64,000 nucleotides of DNA from Candidatus Bathyarchaeota archaeon (GCA_026014735.1 JAOZHT010000001.1:1054001-1118000), one strand, 5' to 3'; shown: positions 53,705 to 62,775, counted from the stretch's first letter. A program made the numbers and translations. Notes: generated by a model not told the origin, from the letters alone.

Positions 53705-53968
53705 ATGACACGTGTAAAATGCAAGAAATGCAGCGCCGTATTCGAGGCAGGTGCCTCAGCGGTTTTGGCGCCACATGTTGGTCCACTGCACTACATTAAA
53801 TGCCCCGCATGCAGCAAGAGAAGCTGGCTAAACATGTACAGTTCAGTGAAGGACCCTTTGACTTGGCCACCTGAAGAAGCCAAAGCTCAGCAGCCACCGC
53901 GCCAGTTATCCGATGAGGAACTCGAGCAAAAACGCATCGAAGAATCAAAATACGAAAAAACAGCATAG
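53705..53968 (+). CDS. Small zinc-ribbon protein
   Basis: 87 residues with two CX2C pairs (CKKC and CPAC) around a HVGPLHYIK segment. Its C-terminal tail ends in LEQKRIEESKYEK, matching the tail of the next gene. A TTTAATATG box about 30 nt upstream fits its promoter. It starts a tandem pair, 6 nt from the next gene. Function unknown. Confidence 0.75.
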   Translation: MTRVKCKKCSAVFEAGASAVLAPHVGPLHYIKCPACSKRSWLNMYSSVKDPLTWPPEEAKAQQPPRQLSDEELEQKRIEESKYEKTA

Positions 53969-53974
53969 CGGTGA

Positions 53975-54328
53975 ATGATTATGACGCAGGCAGCTCCCGA
54001 TTATGTAACCATAGCCATCGTCGTGGCAGTTGTGGCGGCGGCGATTTTCCTCCGCTTATACATGATGCGAAACCCCGGCATGATGCGGGCTAAGTGCCCT
54101 AAATGCGGCGCAGTCTTTGATGCCTCCCGCAGCTTCTCAGGAATCCACATTGGACCATTAAAGCAGCTTCGGTGCCCAGCCTGCGGCAAAACCAGCTTCA
54201 TGAACTCCTACTCCAAAGCCCCCCTCAATTATCCGCCCCAAGAACAAAAACCCCTCGAAGCCTCAGCCATGTCAGAGGAGGAACTGCAAAGAAAAAGGAT
54301 AGAGCAGTCCAAATACGAAAAAGCCTAA
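53975..54328 (+). CDS. Membrane-anchored zinc-ribbon protein, paralogue
   Basis: 117 residues: a membrane helix (about 10-28), then the same zinc ribbon as the preceding gene (CPKC and CPAC, with HIGPLKQLR), and the tail LQRKRIEQSKYEK. The pair arose by tandem duplication, one copy gaining a membrane anchor. Its stop overlaps the convergent regulator gene by 4 nt. Confidence 0.75.
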   Translation: MIMTQAAPDYVTIAIVVAVVAAAIFLRLYMMRNPGMMRAKCPKCGAVFDASRSFSGIHIGPLKQLRCPACGKTSFMNSYSKAPLNYPPQEQKPLEASAMSEEELQRKRIEQSKYEKA

Positions 54329-54846
54329 AGAACAGTCTTAACCTGCTCGGGGTCAAACTGGACAAGCTTCGCTTTTAACTCAACGATTTTAGCTTGGATT
54401 TCCGGTCGCCCACAGACCTCTGCGAAAACAAGCATATTCACGAACAGCGAAAAATCCGTGGGCTCCGCGCCTTCGGGAATTTCATTGTAGGCGGATAACT
54501 GCGCTACCATACGGTTCTGGATGCCCTGGTAGATGTCGAAGGCTTCTTTAAGGTTGGCGTTTTTGGGTTTAAAGTTAAAGAATTGCTCGGGAGCATAGTA
54601 TGCGGCGGTGGCGCGGTAATACTTTTTTTCGAGGTTCCCGACTTTTTGGGTTTGGGTATGTTCGATGAGGTTAGCTTTTTCGAGTTTTTGCATGCGTCGC
54701 CAGGTGGTTAGGGTGGGCTGTTTGAGTTGGGCGGCGAGGTCGGTGGCGGCATGTGGGGCTGCGACGAGTTCACGGAGGATGGCTTGGTTGAGGGGGTCGG
54801 TGACGAGATTTGCGCTTTTGGAGTCAACCATCTTTAGCAGTTTCAT
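54325..54846 (-). CDS. Winged-helix transcriptional regulator
   Basis: 173 residues. An N-terminal ArsR-like winged helix (about 18-75: LNQAILRELVAAPHAATDLAAQL, TLTTWRRMQKLEKANLI) is followed by a helical C-terminal domain. It is divergent from the ABC exporter operon, and the two promoters appear to share one A/T box, so it likely controls that operon and itself. The ATG at 54846 is about 26-30 nt from the GTATTTAAG box, so leaderless. Confidence 0.8.
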   Translation of the reverse strand: MKLLKMVDSKSANLVTDPLNQAILRELVAAPHAATDLAAQLKQPTLTTWRRMQKLEKANLIEHTQTQKVGNLEKKYYRATAAYYAPEQFFNFKPKNANLKEAFDIYQGIQNRMVAQLSAYNEIPEGAEPTDFSLFVNMLVFAEVCGRPEIQAKIVELKAKLVQFDPEQVKTVL

Positions 54847-54850
54847 ACAG

Positions 54851-54880
54851 TGAAAGCGGTTTCATCTAACTTAAATACTT
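54851..54880. promoter_or_regulatory. Divergent promoter with inverted repeat
   Basis: TGAAA-GCGG-TTTCA (54851-54864) lies between the regulator start and the shared A/T box ACTTAAATACTT (54869-54880). The box reads as a TATA element on both strands. The inverted repeat is a candidate operator. Confidence 0.4.
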
Positions 54881-54925
54881 ATTCTTGTAATCAATAACCA
54901 GCCCCCCAAGCGGAGGAAATAAACC

Positions 54926-55855
54926 ATGATAGACACAATCCACCTAACCCGAACATTCGGCAACCTAACCGCCGTAGACGACGTCAGCTTCCACGTGGAA
55001 AAAGGCGAAGTCTTCGGCTTTCTAGGCCCCAACGGCGCAGGCAAAACCACCACCGTACGCATGCTCTGCTGCCTCATCGGCAAAACCAGCGGCGACGCCA
55101 CCATCGGAGGCTACAGCATCGGCAACCCCGACGACTGCCTAAAAATCCGCAAAATCATAGGCTTCCTACCCGAAAACGTCGGCTTATACGAAAGCTTAAG
55201 CGCCTACCGCAACCTTGACTTCTACGGACAACTCTACGAGGTCCCTGAACCTGCCCGTAAAGAAAACATCGAGCGCCTGCTTAAGGCTCTGGGAATCTGG
55301 GAGCGCAGAGACGACGCAGTGGCAGGGTTCAGCAAGGGCATGAAGCAGAAAATCGCCATCGCCCGCGCCCTAATCCATGATCCGCAAGTGGTGTTCCTCG
55401 ATGAACCCACCGCGAACCTTGACCCTGAAGCATCCAAAACCGTCCGAGAATTCGTGCTGCAGCTCAAAGAAGAAAAACGCACCATATTCCTCAACACCCA
55501 CAACCTCGACGAGGCAGAACGCCTCTGCGACCGCATCGCCATCCTTAAAGGCAAACTCGTCGCCGTCGATTCACCTAAAAACCTTGAGCGCAGCCTCTAC
55601 AGCCGAAAAACCATCGTGCACCTCACCAGCCTCTCTGATGCAGTGGTTTCAGCGGTGAAGGAGCTTGGTGCTGTTAAGGCGGTTCGTCAGGGCGATAACA
55701 AGTTGATACTGGATATGGATAACCCCGAGCAGGATAACCCTGAAGTCGTTAGGGCTATTGTGTCTGCTGGCGGCAGCGTGCAGTATGTGACGGAGCTTCG
55801 GTCCACGCTTGAGGATGTGTATCTGAAGTTGATTCGGGAGGTTCCAGCGCAATGA
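54926..55855 (+). CDS. ABC transporter ATP-binding protein
   Basis: 309 residues. Walker A GPNGAGKTTT, signature FSKGMKQK (an LSGGQ variant), Walker B VVFLDEPTANLDP and the H-loop NTHNL are all present. A C-terminal extension (about 220-305) is typical of drug/lipid and ABC-2 type exporters. GGAGG lies 8 nt before the ATG. The permease gene overlaps its end by 4 nt. Confidence 0.93.
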   Translation: MIDTIHLTRTFGNLTAVDDVSFHVEKGEVFGFLGPNGAGKTTTVRMLCCLIGKTSGDATIGGYSIGNPDDCLKIRKIIGFLPENVGLYESLSAYRNLDFYGQLYEVPEPARKENIERLLKALGIWERRDDAVAGFSKGMKQKIAIARALIHDPQVVFLDEPTANLDPEASKTVREFVLQLKEEKRTIFLNTHNLDEAERLCDRIAILKGKLVAVDSPKNLERSLYSRKTIVHLTSLSDAVVSAVKELGAVKAVRQGDNKLILDMDNPEQDNPEVVRAIVSAGGSVQYVTELRSTLEDVYLKLIREVPAQ

Positions 55856-56598
55856 GATTCAGCAAAGCATGGATAGTAACCAAAAAAGACCTAAGCGTCA
55901 TTCGGCGAAATAAGTACGTCTTCTACTCGTTGATAGCGATGCCCATAATTTTGGGTGTTGTGTTGCCGCTGATGCTAACGCAGGGAGTTAGCGCAGGCGT
56001 AAACCAGTTGACCTCTGAAGAGCTAACGCAGACCGTGTACCAAATTGGCAGCCTCTCAGCGATGTACTTCGTGCTCATACCCGCCGTGTTACCCTCCATC
56101 ATCGCATCCTACAGCATCGTAGGCGAAAAAATCGAGAAAAGCCTCGAGCCGCTGCTGGCAACACCGACCACCGACGGGGAACTGCTGCTGGGCAAATGCC
56201 TTGCCTCGTTTGTTCCCTGCATGGCAGTCACCTACATAGCTATGGCGGTCTTTGTACCCATCGTTGACCTCTGGTCCTACAGCATGATAGGCGTCTACCT
56301 CTTCCCCAACGTATACTGGGCAATCCTGATGTTTGCCATCACACCACTGGGCTGCATCATGAGTGTCTTAGCCAACGTCATCGTCTCCAGCAGAGTCAGC
56401 GACATACGAGCAGCCCAGCAAATCGGCGGCTTAGTCGTGCTTCCACTGATATTCGTCGTCATCTTCGGCGCCATATTCTCCGAGGTGACATTGCTGGCGG
56501 TAATCGTTGCGGGCGCATTGGCAGCGGCGGATGTGGGCTTGTTCTACCTCAGCAAAGCCGTCTTCCAACGCGAAGAAATCCTGACTAAATGGAAGTAG
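55852..56598 (+). CDS. ABC-2 type permease
   Basis: 248 residues with about six membrane helices. It starts with a soluble segment (KAWIVTKKDLSVIRRNK), the normal ABC-2 beginning, and ends with a TKWK tail. It overlaps the ATPase gene by 4 nt, so the two are translated together and form an exporter. Substrate unknown. A terminator follows. Confidence 0.88.
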   Translation: MRFSKAWIVTKKDLSVIRRNKYVFYSLIAMPIILGVVLPLMLTQGVSAGVNQLTSEELTQTVYQIGSLSAMYFVLIPAVLPSIIASYSIVGEKIEKSLEPLLATPTTDGELLLGKCLASFVPCMAVTYIAMAVFVPIVDLWSYSMIGVYLFPNVYWAILMFAITPLGCIMSVLANVIVSSRVSDIRAAQQIGGLVVLPLIFVVIFGAIFSEVTLLAVIVAGALAAADVGLFYLSKAVFQREEILTKWK

Positions 56599-56610
56599 CT
56601 AGCCTATTAA

Positions 56611-56633
56611 GGCAAGCCTCCTTTTTCTTTTTT
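56611..56633 (+). terminator. T-rich terminator of the ABC exporter operon
   Basis: A short GGC/GCC hairpin at 56611-56618 is followed by T5-C-T6, 13-35 nt after the permease stop. Transcription of the next small gene probably starts anew or by read-through. Confidence 0.5.
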
Positions 56634-56641
56634 GATAACCC

Positions 56642-56791
56642 ATGAGTAATTCTCAACCCGTAAGATGCCAAAAATGCGGAAACCCCGTAGGCTACATAAC
56701 CGTGCTAACTGAGGGCTTAATGGGTATTCAGCAGCCGCTGGGCAACGTCAAAGTAGTAGCTATCTGCATGGAGTGTCACCGAAAACAATAA
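56642..56791 (+). CDS. Very small zinc-ribbon protein (49 residues)
   Basis: ATG to TAA, encoding 49 residues with CQKCG near the start and CMECH near the end. This is the two-knuckle pattern of a zinc ribbon. The region between is hydrophobic/beta (GYITVLTEG, NVKVVAI). No family name can be assigned. It is just downstream of the ABC terminator and upstream of the MgtA-like gene. Confidence 0.65.
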   Translation: MSNSQPVRCQKCGNPVGYITVLTEGLMGIQQPLGNVKVVAICMECHRKQ

Positions 56792-56902
56792 ACCACGCAG
56801 GCAGGGCAGTTCCTTTAGTCTTTGCAGGCAACACGAGGTGTGGGGCTGGAAAACCCCCTTTAAGGGCAACGTGTATTACTGCGGGCTTCAGGCGGCGGGT
56901 TT

Positions 56903-59900
56903 ATGGCAAAAAATAACCAAAACGGCAACACCTACGCAGACGGCACATCAGTTGCCAACGTGAAGCCAGCGGTAAGCAGCGAAGAAATAGTCTGCCTCCC
57001 CGTCGAGGAACTCTTCAGCCGCCTAGAAAGCACGCCGCAGGGACTCAGCGCCCAGGAAGCCGCTGAACGGCTCGAATACTACGGCCCAAATGAGCTTGCC
57101 CGCCAACGCAAACACTCAGCCATCAAAGAGTTCCTGCTGCACTTCAAAAGCCCCCTTGTTATTATACTTCTAATCGCAGGCGTCATCTCGGGTTTCCTGC
57201 AGGAATACGCCAACGCAGCCATCATCTTAACCATAATTTTCATCAGCGTTATCCTCGATTACTACCAGGAGAGCAAAGCTGAGAAAGCCGCTGAACTCCT
57301 CAAGCAGAAAGTTACCTCAACCGCCACGGTGCTCCGCGACGGCATTCGACAAGAAATAAAGTTGCCTGAAATCGTGCCCGGCGACGTGATTTTCCTCTCA
57401 GCAGGCGACATCGCCCCCGCCGACGCCCGAGTCATAGCGGCCAAAGACTTATTCATCAACCAATCGGCCCTAACAGGCGAATCCTTCCCGGTGGAGAAAA
57501 CCAGCGCGCCCATAAAAGCCAAAACAGGCTCCACGGTGGATTGGCTCAACTACTGCTTTATGGGGACATCGGTGGTAAGCGGCACCGCATCCGCCGTGGT
57601 CGCTAAAACTGGCGGCGCCACTGAATACGGCAAAATCGCCCGGAAACTCATCGAGAAATCGCCGGAAACCGAGTTTGAGCGGGGCATCAGGAGCTTTGGT
57701 TTCCTCATCATGCAGGTTACTTTTCTGTTGGTTATCTTTGTTTTCCTAATAATTTCGCTTCGCAACCCCACTGAGACAGGGGTGGTGCAGGCGCTGCTCT
57801 TCGCGGTTGCCCTAGCCGTGGGGTTAACGCCTGAGTTGCTGCCCATGATCATAACCATCAACCTGTCCCGCGGCGCCATGGCGATGTCCAAGAAGGGCGT
57901 CATCGTCAAGCGCCTCTCAGCCATCGAGAACTTCGGCAGCATGAACGTGCTCTGCACCGACAAAACCGGCACCCTCACCGAAAACCGCATCAAACTCATC
58001 TTAAACGTAAACATCGACGGTGAAGAAGACGAAAAAGTCTTCCTGCAATCCTTCCTCAACAGCAACTTCCAAACCGGCCTACGCAGCCCACTTGACGAAG
58101 CAATCCTTAAGCATAAAGAAGTCGACGTCAGCAAATACCAGAAAGTCGACGAGGTGCCCTTCGATTTCATCCGCCGCCGAGTCTCCGTGGTCGTTGAACG
58201 CGAGGGACTACGCTTCTTCATCGCCAAGGGGGCCCCCGAAGAAATCCTTAGGGTCTGCTCCTACTACGAACTTGGCAGCGTCATCGCCGACATGAATGAT
58301 GAAACCCGCGTAAAAATCGAGCAGAAATACCAGCAGTACAGCAGCGAGGGACTGCGGGTGCTGGGCGTCGCGTATAAGCGGCTTAAAGAGGACAAAGCCG
58401 TCTACTCCATCAACGACGAAAACGAAATGGTCTTTTTGGGGTTTGTCGCGTTTCTTGATCCACCTAAAGAAACCGCTAAGCAATCCATCGCGTTGCTCAG
58501 CAAGGCAGGGATAGAACTTAAAATCTTAACCGGCGACAACGAGCTTGTCACACGCAAAGTCTGCGATGAACTGGGCTTTGAAGTTAAAGGTGTCGCCTTA
58601 GGCAACGACATAGCCAACGTAACCGACGAGGCGTTGATGGCGATTGTGGAGGAAGCCAACATCTTCTGCCGCGTCAACCCCGTTCAGAAAGACCGCATCA
58701 TCACGCTTCTCAAGAAAAACGGCCACGTAGTCGGCTACATGGGCGACGGCATCAACGATGCGCCCTCATTAAAAACAAGCGATGTCGGCGTCTCCGTGGA
58801 TAACGCCGTGGATGTTGCCCGGGAATCCGCTGACATTATCCTCTCCAGAAACGACCTCACTGTCCTTGCAGAGGGTGTTTTGGAGGGACGAAAAACCTTC
58901 GGCAACACCATGAAGTACATTATGATCGGCGTCAGCTCTAACTTCGGCAACATGTTCAGCGTCGCCATCGCCGCCGTGTTTTTGCCCTTCTTACCTATGC
59001 TCCCAGTGCAGATTCTACTAAACAACCTGCTCTACGATTTCTCCCAATCCACCATAACCACCGATAAGGTAGATGACGAATACGTCGAGCGCCCCAAACG
59101 ATGGGACATCACCTTCATTCGAAGATTCATGGTGTCGCTGGGACCTGTTAGTTCACTGTTTGATTTCATAACCTTCTTCACCATGCTCTTCGTATTCATA
59201 CCCATAATACCCGCCGCTACATTGCTAAGCAACCCAGATTACCCAGTGCAACTATTCCAGACGGCCTGGTTCATAGAATCCTTAGTCTCACAGATCCTGG
59301 TGGTTTTTGTCGTACGAACCAGGCGCCAACCCTTCTGGAAGAGCAAACCCAGCAAATACCTGGTAAGCAGCAGCATAGCCATCAGCGCCTTTGCCTTAAT
59401 AGTGCCATTCACGCCCTTGGGCGAAATATTTGGGTTCGTAGCGCCGCCATTAACATTCTACCTGGCATTGGCTCTGCTGCTGGGAGCTTACTTGCTGGTA
59501 GCCGAAGGGGTAAAAGCCTGGTTCTACAAGCGCAACGCCTTCCGCCAAGAGCAGGTGCTAGTACCCAAACGCGCCTTCTACGTAACGCGGACCGCCAAAC
59601 TCATGCAGGACACGATCGCAGCCATAAGCCTACGCGGTGAAGACGAATTCTCCATCGACTCGCTGATAGAGGACTTAAACAGCGCGCTTGCTTACCCCGT
59701 CAACAAGAATCAGCTGGGTCGAAACATCCAGTATCTGCGCCGCTCTAACTTGATTAGCGTGGACTGGAAGACACGTACCCTCAAGCGGGAAGACGCCTTA
59801 GTTGACTACGTAAAAAGCAGCATAATCGAGGGCCCGCTTTGGCCCAGCATCAGCGATGAATGGAGAAAAATCAATCAGATACTGCTCAGCAAACACGGCA

Positions 59901-59941
59901 CCGTGAATCCTCAATATCAGGACCTGCTCCCTAAACAGTAA
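56903..59941 (+). CDS. mgtA: MgtA-like Mg2+ P-type ATPase with extra C-terminal domain
   Basis: 1012 residues. The P-type core has TGES, DKTGT with Asp353, TGDN and GDGINDAPSL. VGLTPELLPMIITINLSRGA is typical of the MgtA/MgtB (P3B) group, which imports Mg2+. About ten membrane helices end near residue 885. A further stretch of about 125 soluble residues follows (from AFYVTRTAKLMQDT), partly like a winged helix (SLIEDLNSALAYPVNKNQL). That tail is not part of standard MgtA and may be regulatory. Confidence 0.88.
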   Translation: MAKNNQNGNTYADGTSVANVKPAVSSEEIVCLPVEELFSRLESTPQGLSAQEAAERLEYYGPNELARQRKHSAIKEFLLHFKSPLVIILLIAGVISGFLQEYANAAIILTIIFISVILDYYQESKAEKAAELLKQKVTSTATVLRDGIRQEIKLPEIVPGDVIFLSAGDIAPADARVIAAKDLFINQSALTGESFPVEKTSAPIKAKTGSTVDWLNYCFMGTSVVSGTASAVVAKTGGATEYGKIARKLIEKSPETEFERGIRSFGFLIMQVTFLLVIFVFLIISLRNPTETGVVQALLFAVALAVGLTPELLPMIITINLSRGAMAMSKKGVIVKRLSAIENFGSMNVLCTDKTGTLTENRIKLILNVNIDGEEDEKVFLQSFLNSNFQTGLRSPLDEAILKHKEVDVSKYQKVDEVPFDFIRRRVSVVVEREGLRFFIAKGAPEEILRVCSYYELGSVIADMNDETRVKIEQKYQQYSSEGLRVLGVAYKRLKEDKAVYSINDENEMVFLGFVAFLDPPKETAKQSIALLSKAGIELKILTGDNELVTRKVCDELGFEVKGVALGNDIANVTDEALMAIVEEANIFCRVNPVQKDRIITLLKKNGHVVGYMGDGINDAPSLKTSDVGVSVDNAVDVARESADIILSRNDLTVLAEGVLEGRKTFGNTMKYIMIGVSSNFGNMFSVAIAAVFLPFLPMLPVQILLNNLLYDFSQSTITTDKVDDEYVERPKRWDITFIRRFMVSLGPVSSLFDFITFFTMLFVFIPIIPAATLLSNPDYPVQLFQTAWFIESLVSQILVVFVVRTRRQPFWKSKPSKYLVSSSIAISAFALIVPFTPLGEIFGFVAPPLTFYLALALLLGAYLLVAEGVKAWFYKRNAFRQEQVLVPKRAFYVTRTAKLMQDTIAAISLRGEDEFSIDSLIEDLNSALAYPVNKNQLGRNIQYLRRSNLISVDWKTRTLKREDALVDYVKSSIIEGPLWPSISDEWRKINQILLSKHGTVNPQYQDLLPKQ

Positions 59942-60150
59942 CCCACCCGTCTTGGCTGTTGAGTTTGTCAAGTAGGCATGGAAAATTTTGCGAAGCCACC
60001 TTGACAAGACATTAGCCCTTGCCTGGCGGAGGCATTTTTCTTTCGTCTGCCCCTCTAACTTTGCCAAATGTGGTTCTCAATCAGGCAAATCAGCGTTCAC
60101 AAAAACCGTTAATTTACAAGAAAACATAGGGCAAGCAAGAGGGCAAACGG

Positions 60151-60492
60151 ATGGAGAATATCTGTTGGAACTGCAAACACAACACCTTGAAATTGAAGAT
60201 TCTCGTGCCGCCTGACCAAACCATCAAAGAGCATGTGCATCAAACAGGCAACATGCAAGCAAACATTATTGCGTTAATTAAAGAAGAGCCAGAGAGGTAC
60301 ACTGTCTGGTATCGGATAGGCGACGCAGTTAAACTTATGACTTTTAGGATGCTGCATGTCTGTAAACTTAAAGTTGACCCCACAGAAAAAGCAGCCTGCA
60401 GCTGCCATGCAAAAAAGCAGGAAATCAACCGCATAAGCAACATTATCTACCATAAGGTGCCGCTGCCAGCGGAAGCTGAACTGATACATTAG
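60151..60492 (+). CDS. Small Cys-containing hypothetical protein
   Basis: 113 residues. Cysteines occur as CWNCKH at the start and C...CSCH later (about residues 69 and 82-84), so a bound metal is likely. The middle is a mixed alpha/beta region (NIIALIKEEPERYTVWYRIGDAVKLM). No family is recognised. The ATG at 60151 is the start; the next gene is convergent. Confidence 0.55.
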   Translation: MENICWNCKHNTLKLKILVPPDQTIKEHVHQTGNMQANIIALIKEEPERYTVWYRIGDAVKLMTFRMLHVCKLKVDPTEKAACSCHAKKQEINRISNIIYHKVPLPAEAELIH

Positions 60493-60553
60493 CACAGCTG
60501 AAGATTTGGAGGAAACCGTGGTTGATGGACAAGACAGCTTGTGAAATCAGCAC

Positions 60554-60874
60554 TCAGCTTGGACTAGCAGCGAGTTCGTAGAGTTGCTCTCGGGTTAAGC
60601 CTAAACCGGGTTTAGCATCGAGTCTTTTCTGCACTTTTCCTTTTTTGAAAAGCAGCACGGTGGGGTAGTATTCGATGCCGTATTTATCGCATAGATCTGA
60701 GCGGTAGTCAATCATGACTTCGACGCATTCATCAGGGTTTGCTTTGGAGTACTCCTCAAAAACGGGTAGGAACCGCTGGGAATGGGGACACCAAGAGGCA
60801 TAAAAAAGCACATATGCCCGCTCTTTACTGTTCCACTGCCGCTCTACGTCGCCGTCGTCTTCTTTTTGGTTCAT
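60554..60874 (-). CDS. Thioredoxin-fold protein with monothiol CPHS site
   Basis: 106 residues of thioredoxin fold: YVLFYASWCPHSQRFLPVFEEY and a cis-Pro segment YYPTVLLF. The active site is CPHS, so the usual second Cys is Ser. Such monothiol forms cannot do the standard dithiol reduction; they may form mixed disulfides or act on glutathione-like thiols. Another Cys lies in DLCDKYG. The ATG overlaps the end of the CDGSH gene by 4 nt, so the two are coupled. Confidence 0.85.
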   Translation of the reverse strand: MNQKEDDGDVERQWNSKERAYVLFYASWCPHSQRFLPVFEEYSKANPDECVEVMIDYRSDLCDKYGIEYYPTVLLFKKGKVQKRLDAKPGLGLTREQLYELAASPS

Positions 60875-61548
60875 CGTTTCACCTCTTGGTACTCTTCGGG
60901 GTAGTGGCTGCTGTCACAGAAGGGCTTGTTTTGTGATTTGCCACAGCGACAAAGCGTCACCCGATTGCGGATATGGTAGGCTTTGCCGCCGGCGGAATAA
61001 ACTGGGACGCCGCCCCTGACCCACAGCGGACCTAAAACGCCGACAGCGGGGTCAAGGATGACGCCGATGGATTTCTCAAGCTGCGGTTCAACTGTCACGC
61101 CCGTTTCCTTGTCGACCAGGACAAGGCGACCTGAAGGGCAGTCGCATTCGTTTCGGATGCTGTTTGCTTTGGTTTGGGGGTCGTCGGATTTGGCGATTTC
61201 ATCCCAGATGTCGCCGCCCCGGTGGCAGAACCGAGCGGAGGCACATAGACCCTCAGCGTCATCAAGATGCAGATTTGGACCATCGATGGACTTTGCCATA
61301 TCCAAGAAGGGCAAGTCGGGGCTGGTTTCGGTTCCGTCGAAGCCGGTTTTTGCGTGTGTACCGTCACAGAAGGGCTTGTTTTTGCTTTGGCCGCAGCGGC
61401 ACAGCAGATACGTTTGGGTCGCAGAAAATTTTTTTCCAACCACCCATTCTGAGGGGATGTTTCCTTGGCCGCATTTGATTATCATCTCGTAGAGTGGTAT
61501 GTTTCCGCTGACAAGGTAGGGACCGTTTCTGGTGACTGTTATTTTCAT
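60871..61548 (-). CDS. Tandem CDGSH iron-sulfur protein
   Basis: 225 residues. Two CDGSH-type motifs are present: CRCGQSKNKPFCDGTH (about 50-65) and CRCGKSQNKPFCDSSH near the end. Each can bind a [2Fe-2S] cluster by 3 Cys and 1 His. Between them lies a region with CASARFCHRGGDIWDEI and ECDCPSGRLV, of the divergent ferredoxin-like type often found with them. A GGAGGC 12 nt upstream supports the ATG at 61548; longer starts lack signals. Thioredoxin is translated from the overlapping next gene. Confidence 0.88.
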   Translation of the reverse strand: MKITVTRNGPYLVSGNIPLYEMIIKCGQGNIPSEWVVGKKFSATQTYLLCRCGQSKNKPFCDGTHAKTGFDGTETSPDLPFLDMAKSIDGPNLHLDDAEGLCASARFCHRGGDIWDEIAKSDDPQTKANSIRNECDCPSGRLVLVDKETGVTVEPQLEKSIGVILDPAVGVLGPLWVRGGVPVYSAGGKAYHIRNRVTLCRCGKSQNKPFCDSSHYPEEYQEVKR

Positions 61549-61723
61549 TGCTTGATTGTTGCCTCCCAAAAAATGCACTTCCATTCTTCGCTCGAATATT
61601 CTGTTTCTAATGAGTGAGTGGAGATTTATTAAGTTCTGCTGTGAACAAAACAAAATGTAGTTGCAGCTACAGAGTTACAGCTATTAAACCCAATCCACCA
61701 CCATACTACGGAGGATAAATAAC

Positions 61724-61960
61724 GTGGATGAAATGAAGAATTTTTCAGTCAGCGAGCTTAAGGAGTTCAACGGAAAAAACGGTAAACCCGCCTACGTCGG
61801 CTACAAGGGCAAAGTCTATGATGTATCAGATTCGTCCCAGTGGGGCGAAGGCGAGCATCTGGGACACATGGCCGGCGAAGACTTAACCGAAATGATGGAT
61901 ATGGCCCCGCATAGCGAAGAAGTTATGGAACGCATGAAAGCTGTGGGTACATTAACCTAA
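61724..61960 (+). CDS. Cytochrome b5-like heme/steroid-binding domain protein
   Basis: 78 residues, the small soluble form of the family: FSVSELKEFNGKNGKPAYVGYKGKVYDVSDSSQWGEG, then EHLGHMAGEDLTEMMDMAPHSEEV. The two His that could bind heme are in EHLGHMAG and APHSEE. The start is GTG. A redox role near the CDGSH/thioredoxin genes is plausible. Confidence 0.85.
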   Translation: MDEMKNFSVSELKEFNGKNGKPAYVGYKGKVYDVSDSSQWGEGEHLGHMAGEDLTEMMDMAPHSEEVMERMKAVGTLT

Positions 61961-62025
61961 CGCAGGGTTCCCGCTGGCAAAACTAAATTAGTGAAGATGC
62001 CTCATCTAGATAGAGGTGATTTTTG

Positions 62026-62775
62026 ATGTTTGATTTAAGCGGTAAAGTCGCCTTAGTCACCGGCGCCGGACGCGGCATAGGAAAAGAGATCGCCCTTGCC
62101 CTCGCGCGGTCAGGAGCAGACGTTGCCGTATCGGATATTGCAGATGCAGTTTTTGAAACCGCCAAAGAAATCCAAGCTAAATGCGCAAACGTAAATGCCT
62201 TCGCCGCAAAATGTGACGTATCCAACTTTGCCCAAGCAGAAACCGCCAAAAACCAGCTGCTATCAAAGCTCGGCAGAGTAGACTTACTCATCAACAACGC
62301 AGGCATCTACCCCCAGAAGCCCTTTGTGGAGATGACTCAGGAAGACTGGGATAAAGTCATTCAGGTGAACCTCAACGGCGTCTTTCACTGCACCAAAGTG
62401 TTTCTGCCCGGGATGGTTGAGCGCAAATACGGCAAAATCGTGAATCTCTCCTCGATATCGGGTCCAGTGGTGGCTTTTCCCAACCTAGTCCATTACTCCG
62501 CCAGCAAAGGAGCCATATCCGGCTTCACCCGGGCATTGGCTCTTGAGATGGCAGGGCATGGCATAAACGTGAATGCGGTGGCGCCTGGTCCCATAGACGT
62601 TGGCGGCGCGGAAGCCAACCAGTCCATGTATGAGCAGGTGATAAGGGCAATTCCGATGGGGCACATGGGCAAACCCTCTGATGTAGCGGCGCTGGTGCTG
62701 TTTCTGGTAAGCGACGAAGCAAATTTCATCACTGGACAAACCATCGTGACCGACGGCGGCTACACCCTCCAGTAG
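62026..62775 (+). CDS. Short-chain dehydrogenase/reductase (FabG-like)
   Basis: 249 residues. NAD(P)-binding GAGRGIGKE, NNAGIYP, the catalytic Ser (SSISGP), Tyr and Lys (YSASKGA), and the typical end TGQTIVTDGG are all present. A GAGGTG lies 8 nt before the ATG at 62026. The substrate cannot be told from sequence. Its length and organisation fit 3-oxoacyl-ACP reductase-like enzymes. Confidence 0.93.
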   Translation: MFDLSGKVALVTGAGRGIGKEIALALARSGADVAVSDIADAVFETAKEIQAKCANVNAFAAKCDVSNFAQAETAKNQLLSKLGRVDLLINNAGIYPQKPFVEMTQEDWDKVIQVNLNGVFHCTKVFLPGMVERKYGKIVNLSSISGPVVAFPNLVHYSASKGAISGFTRALALEMAGHGINVNAVAPGPIDVGGAEANQSMYEQVIRAIPMGHMGKPSDVAALVLFLVSDEANFITGQTIVTDGGYTLQ

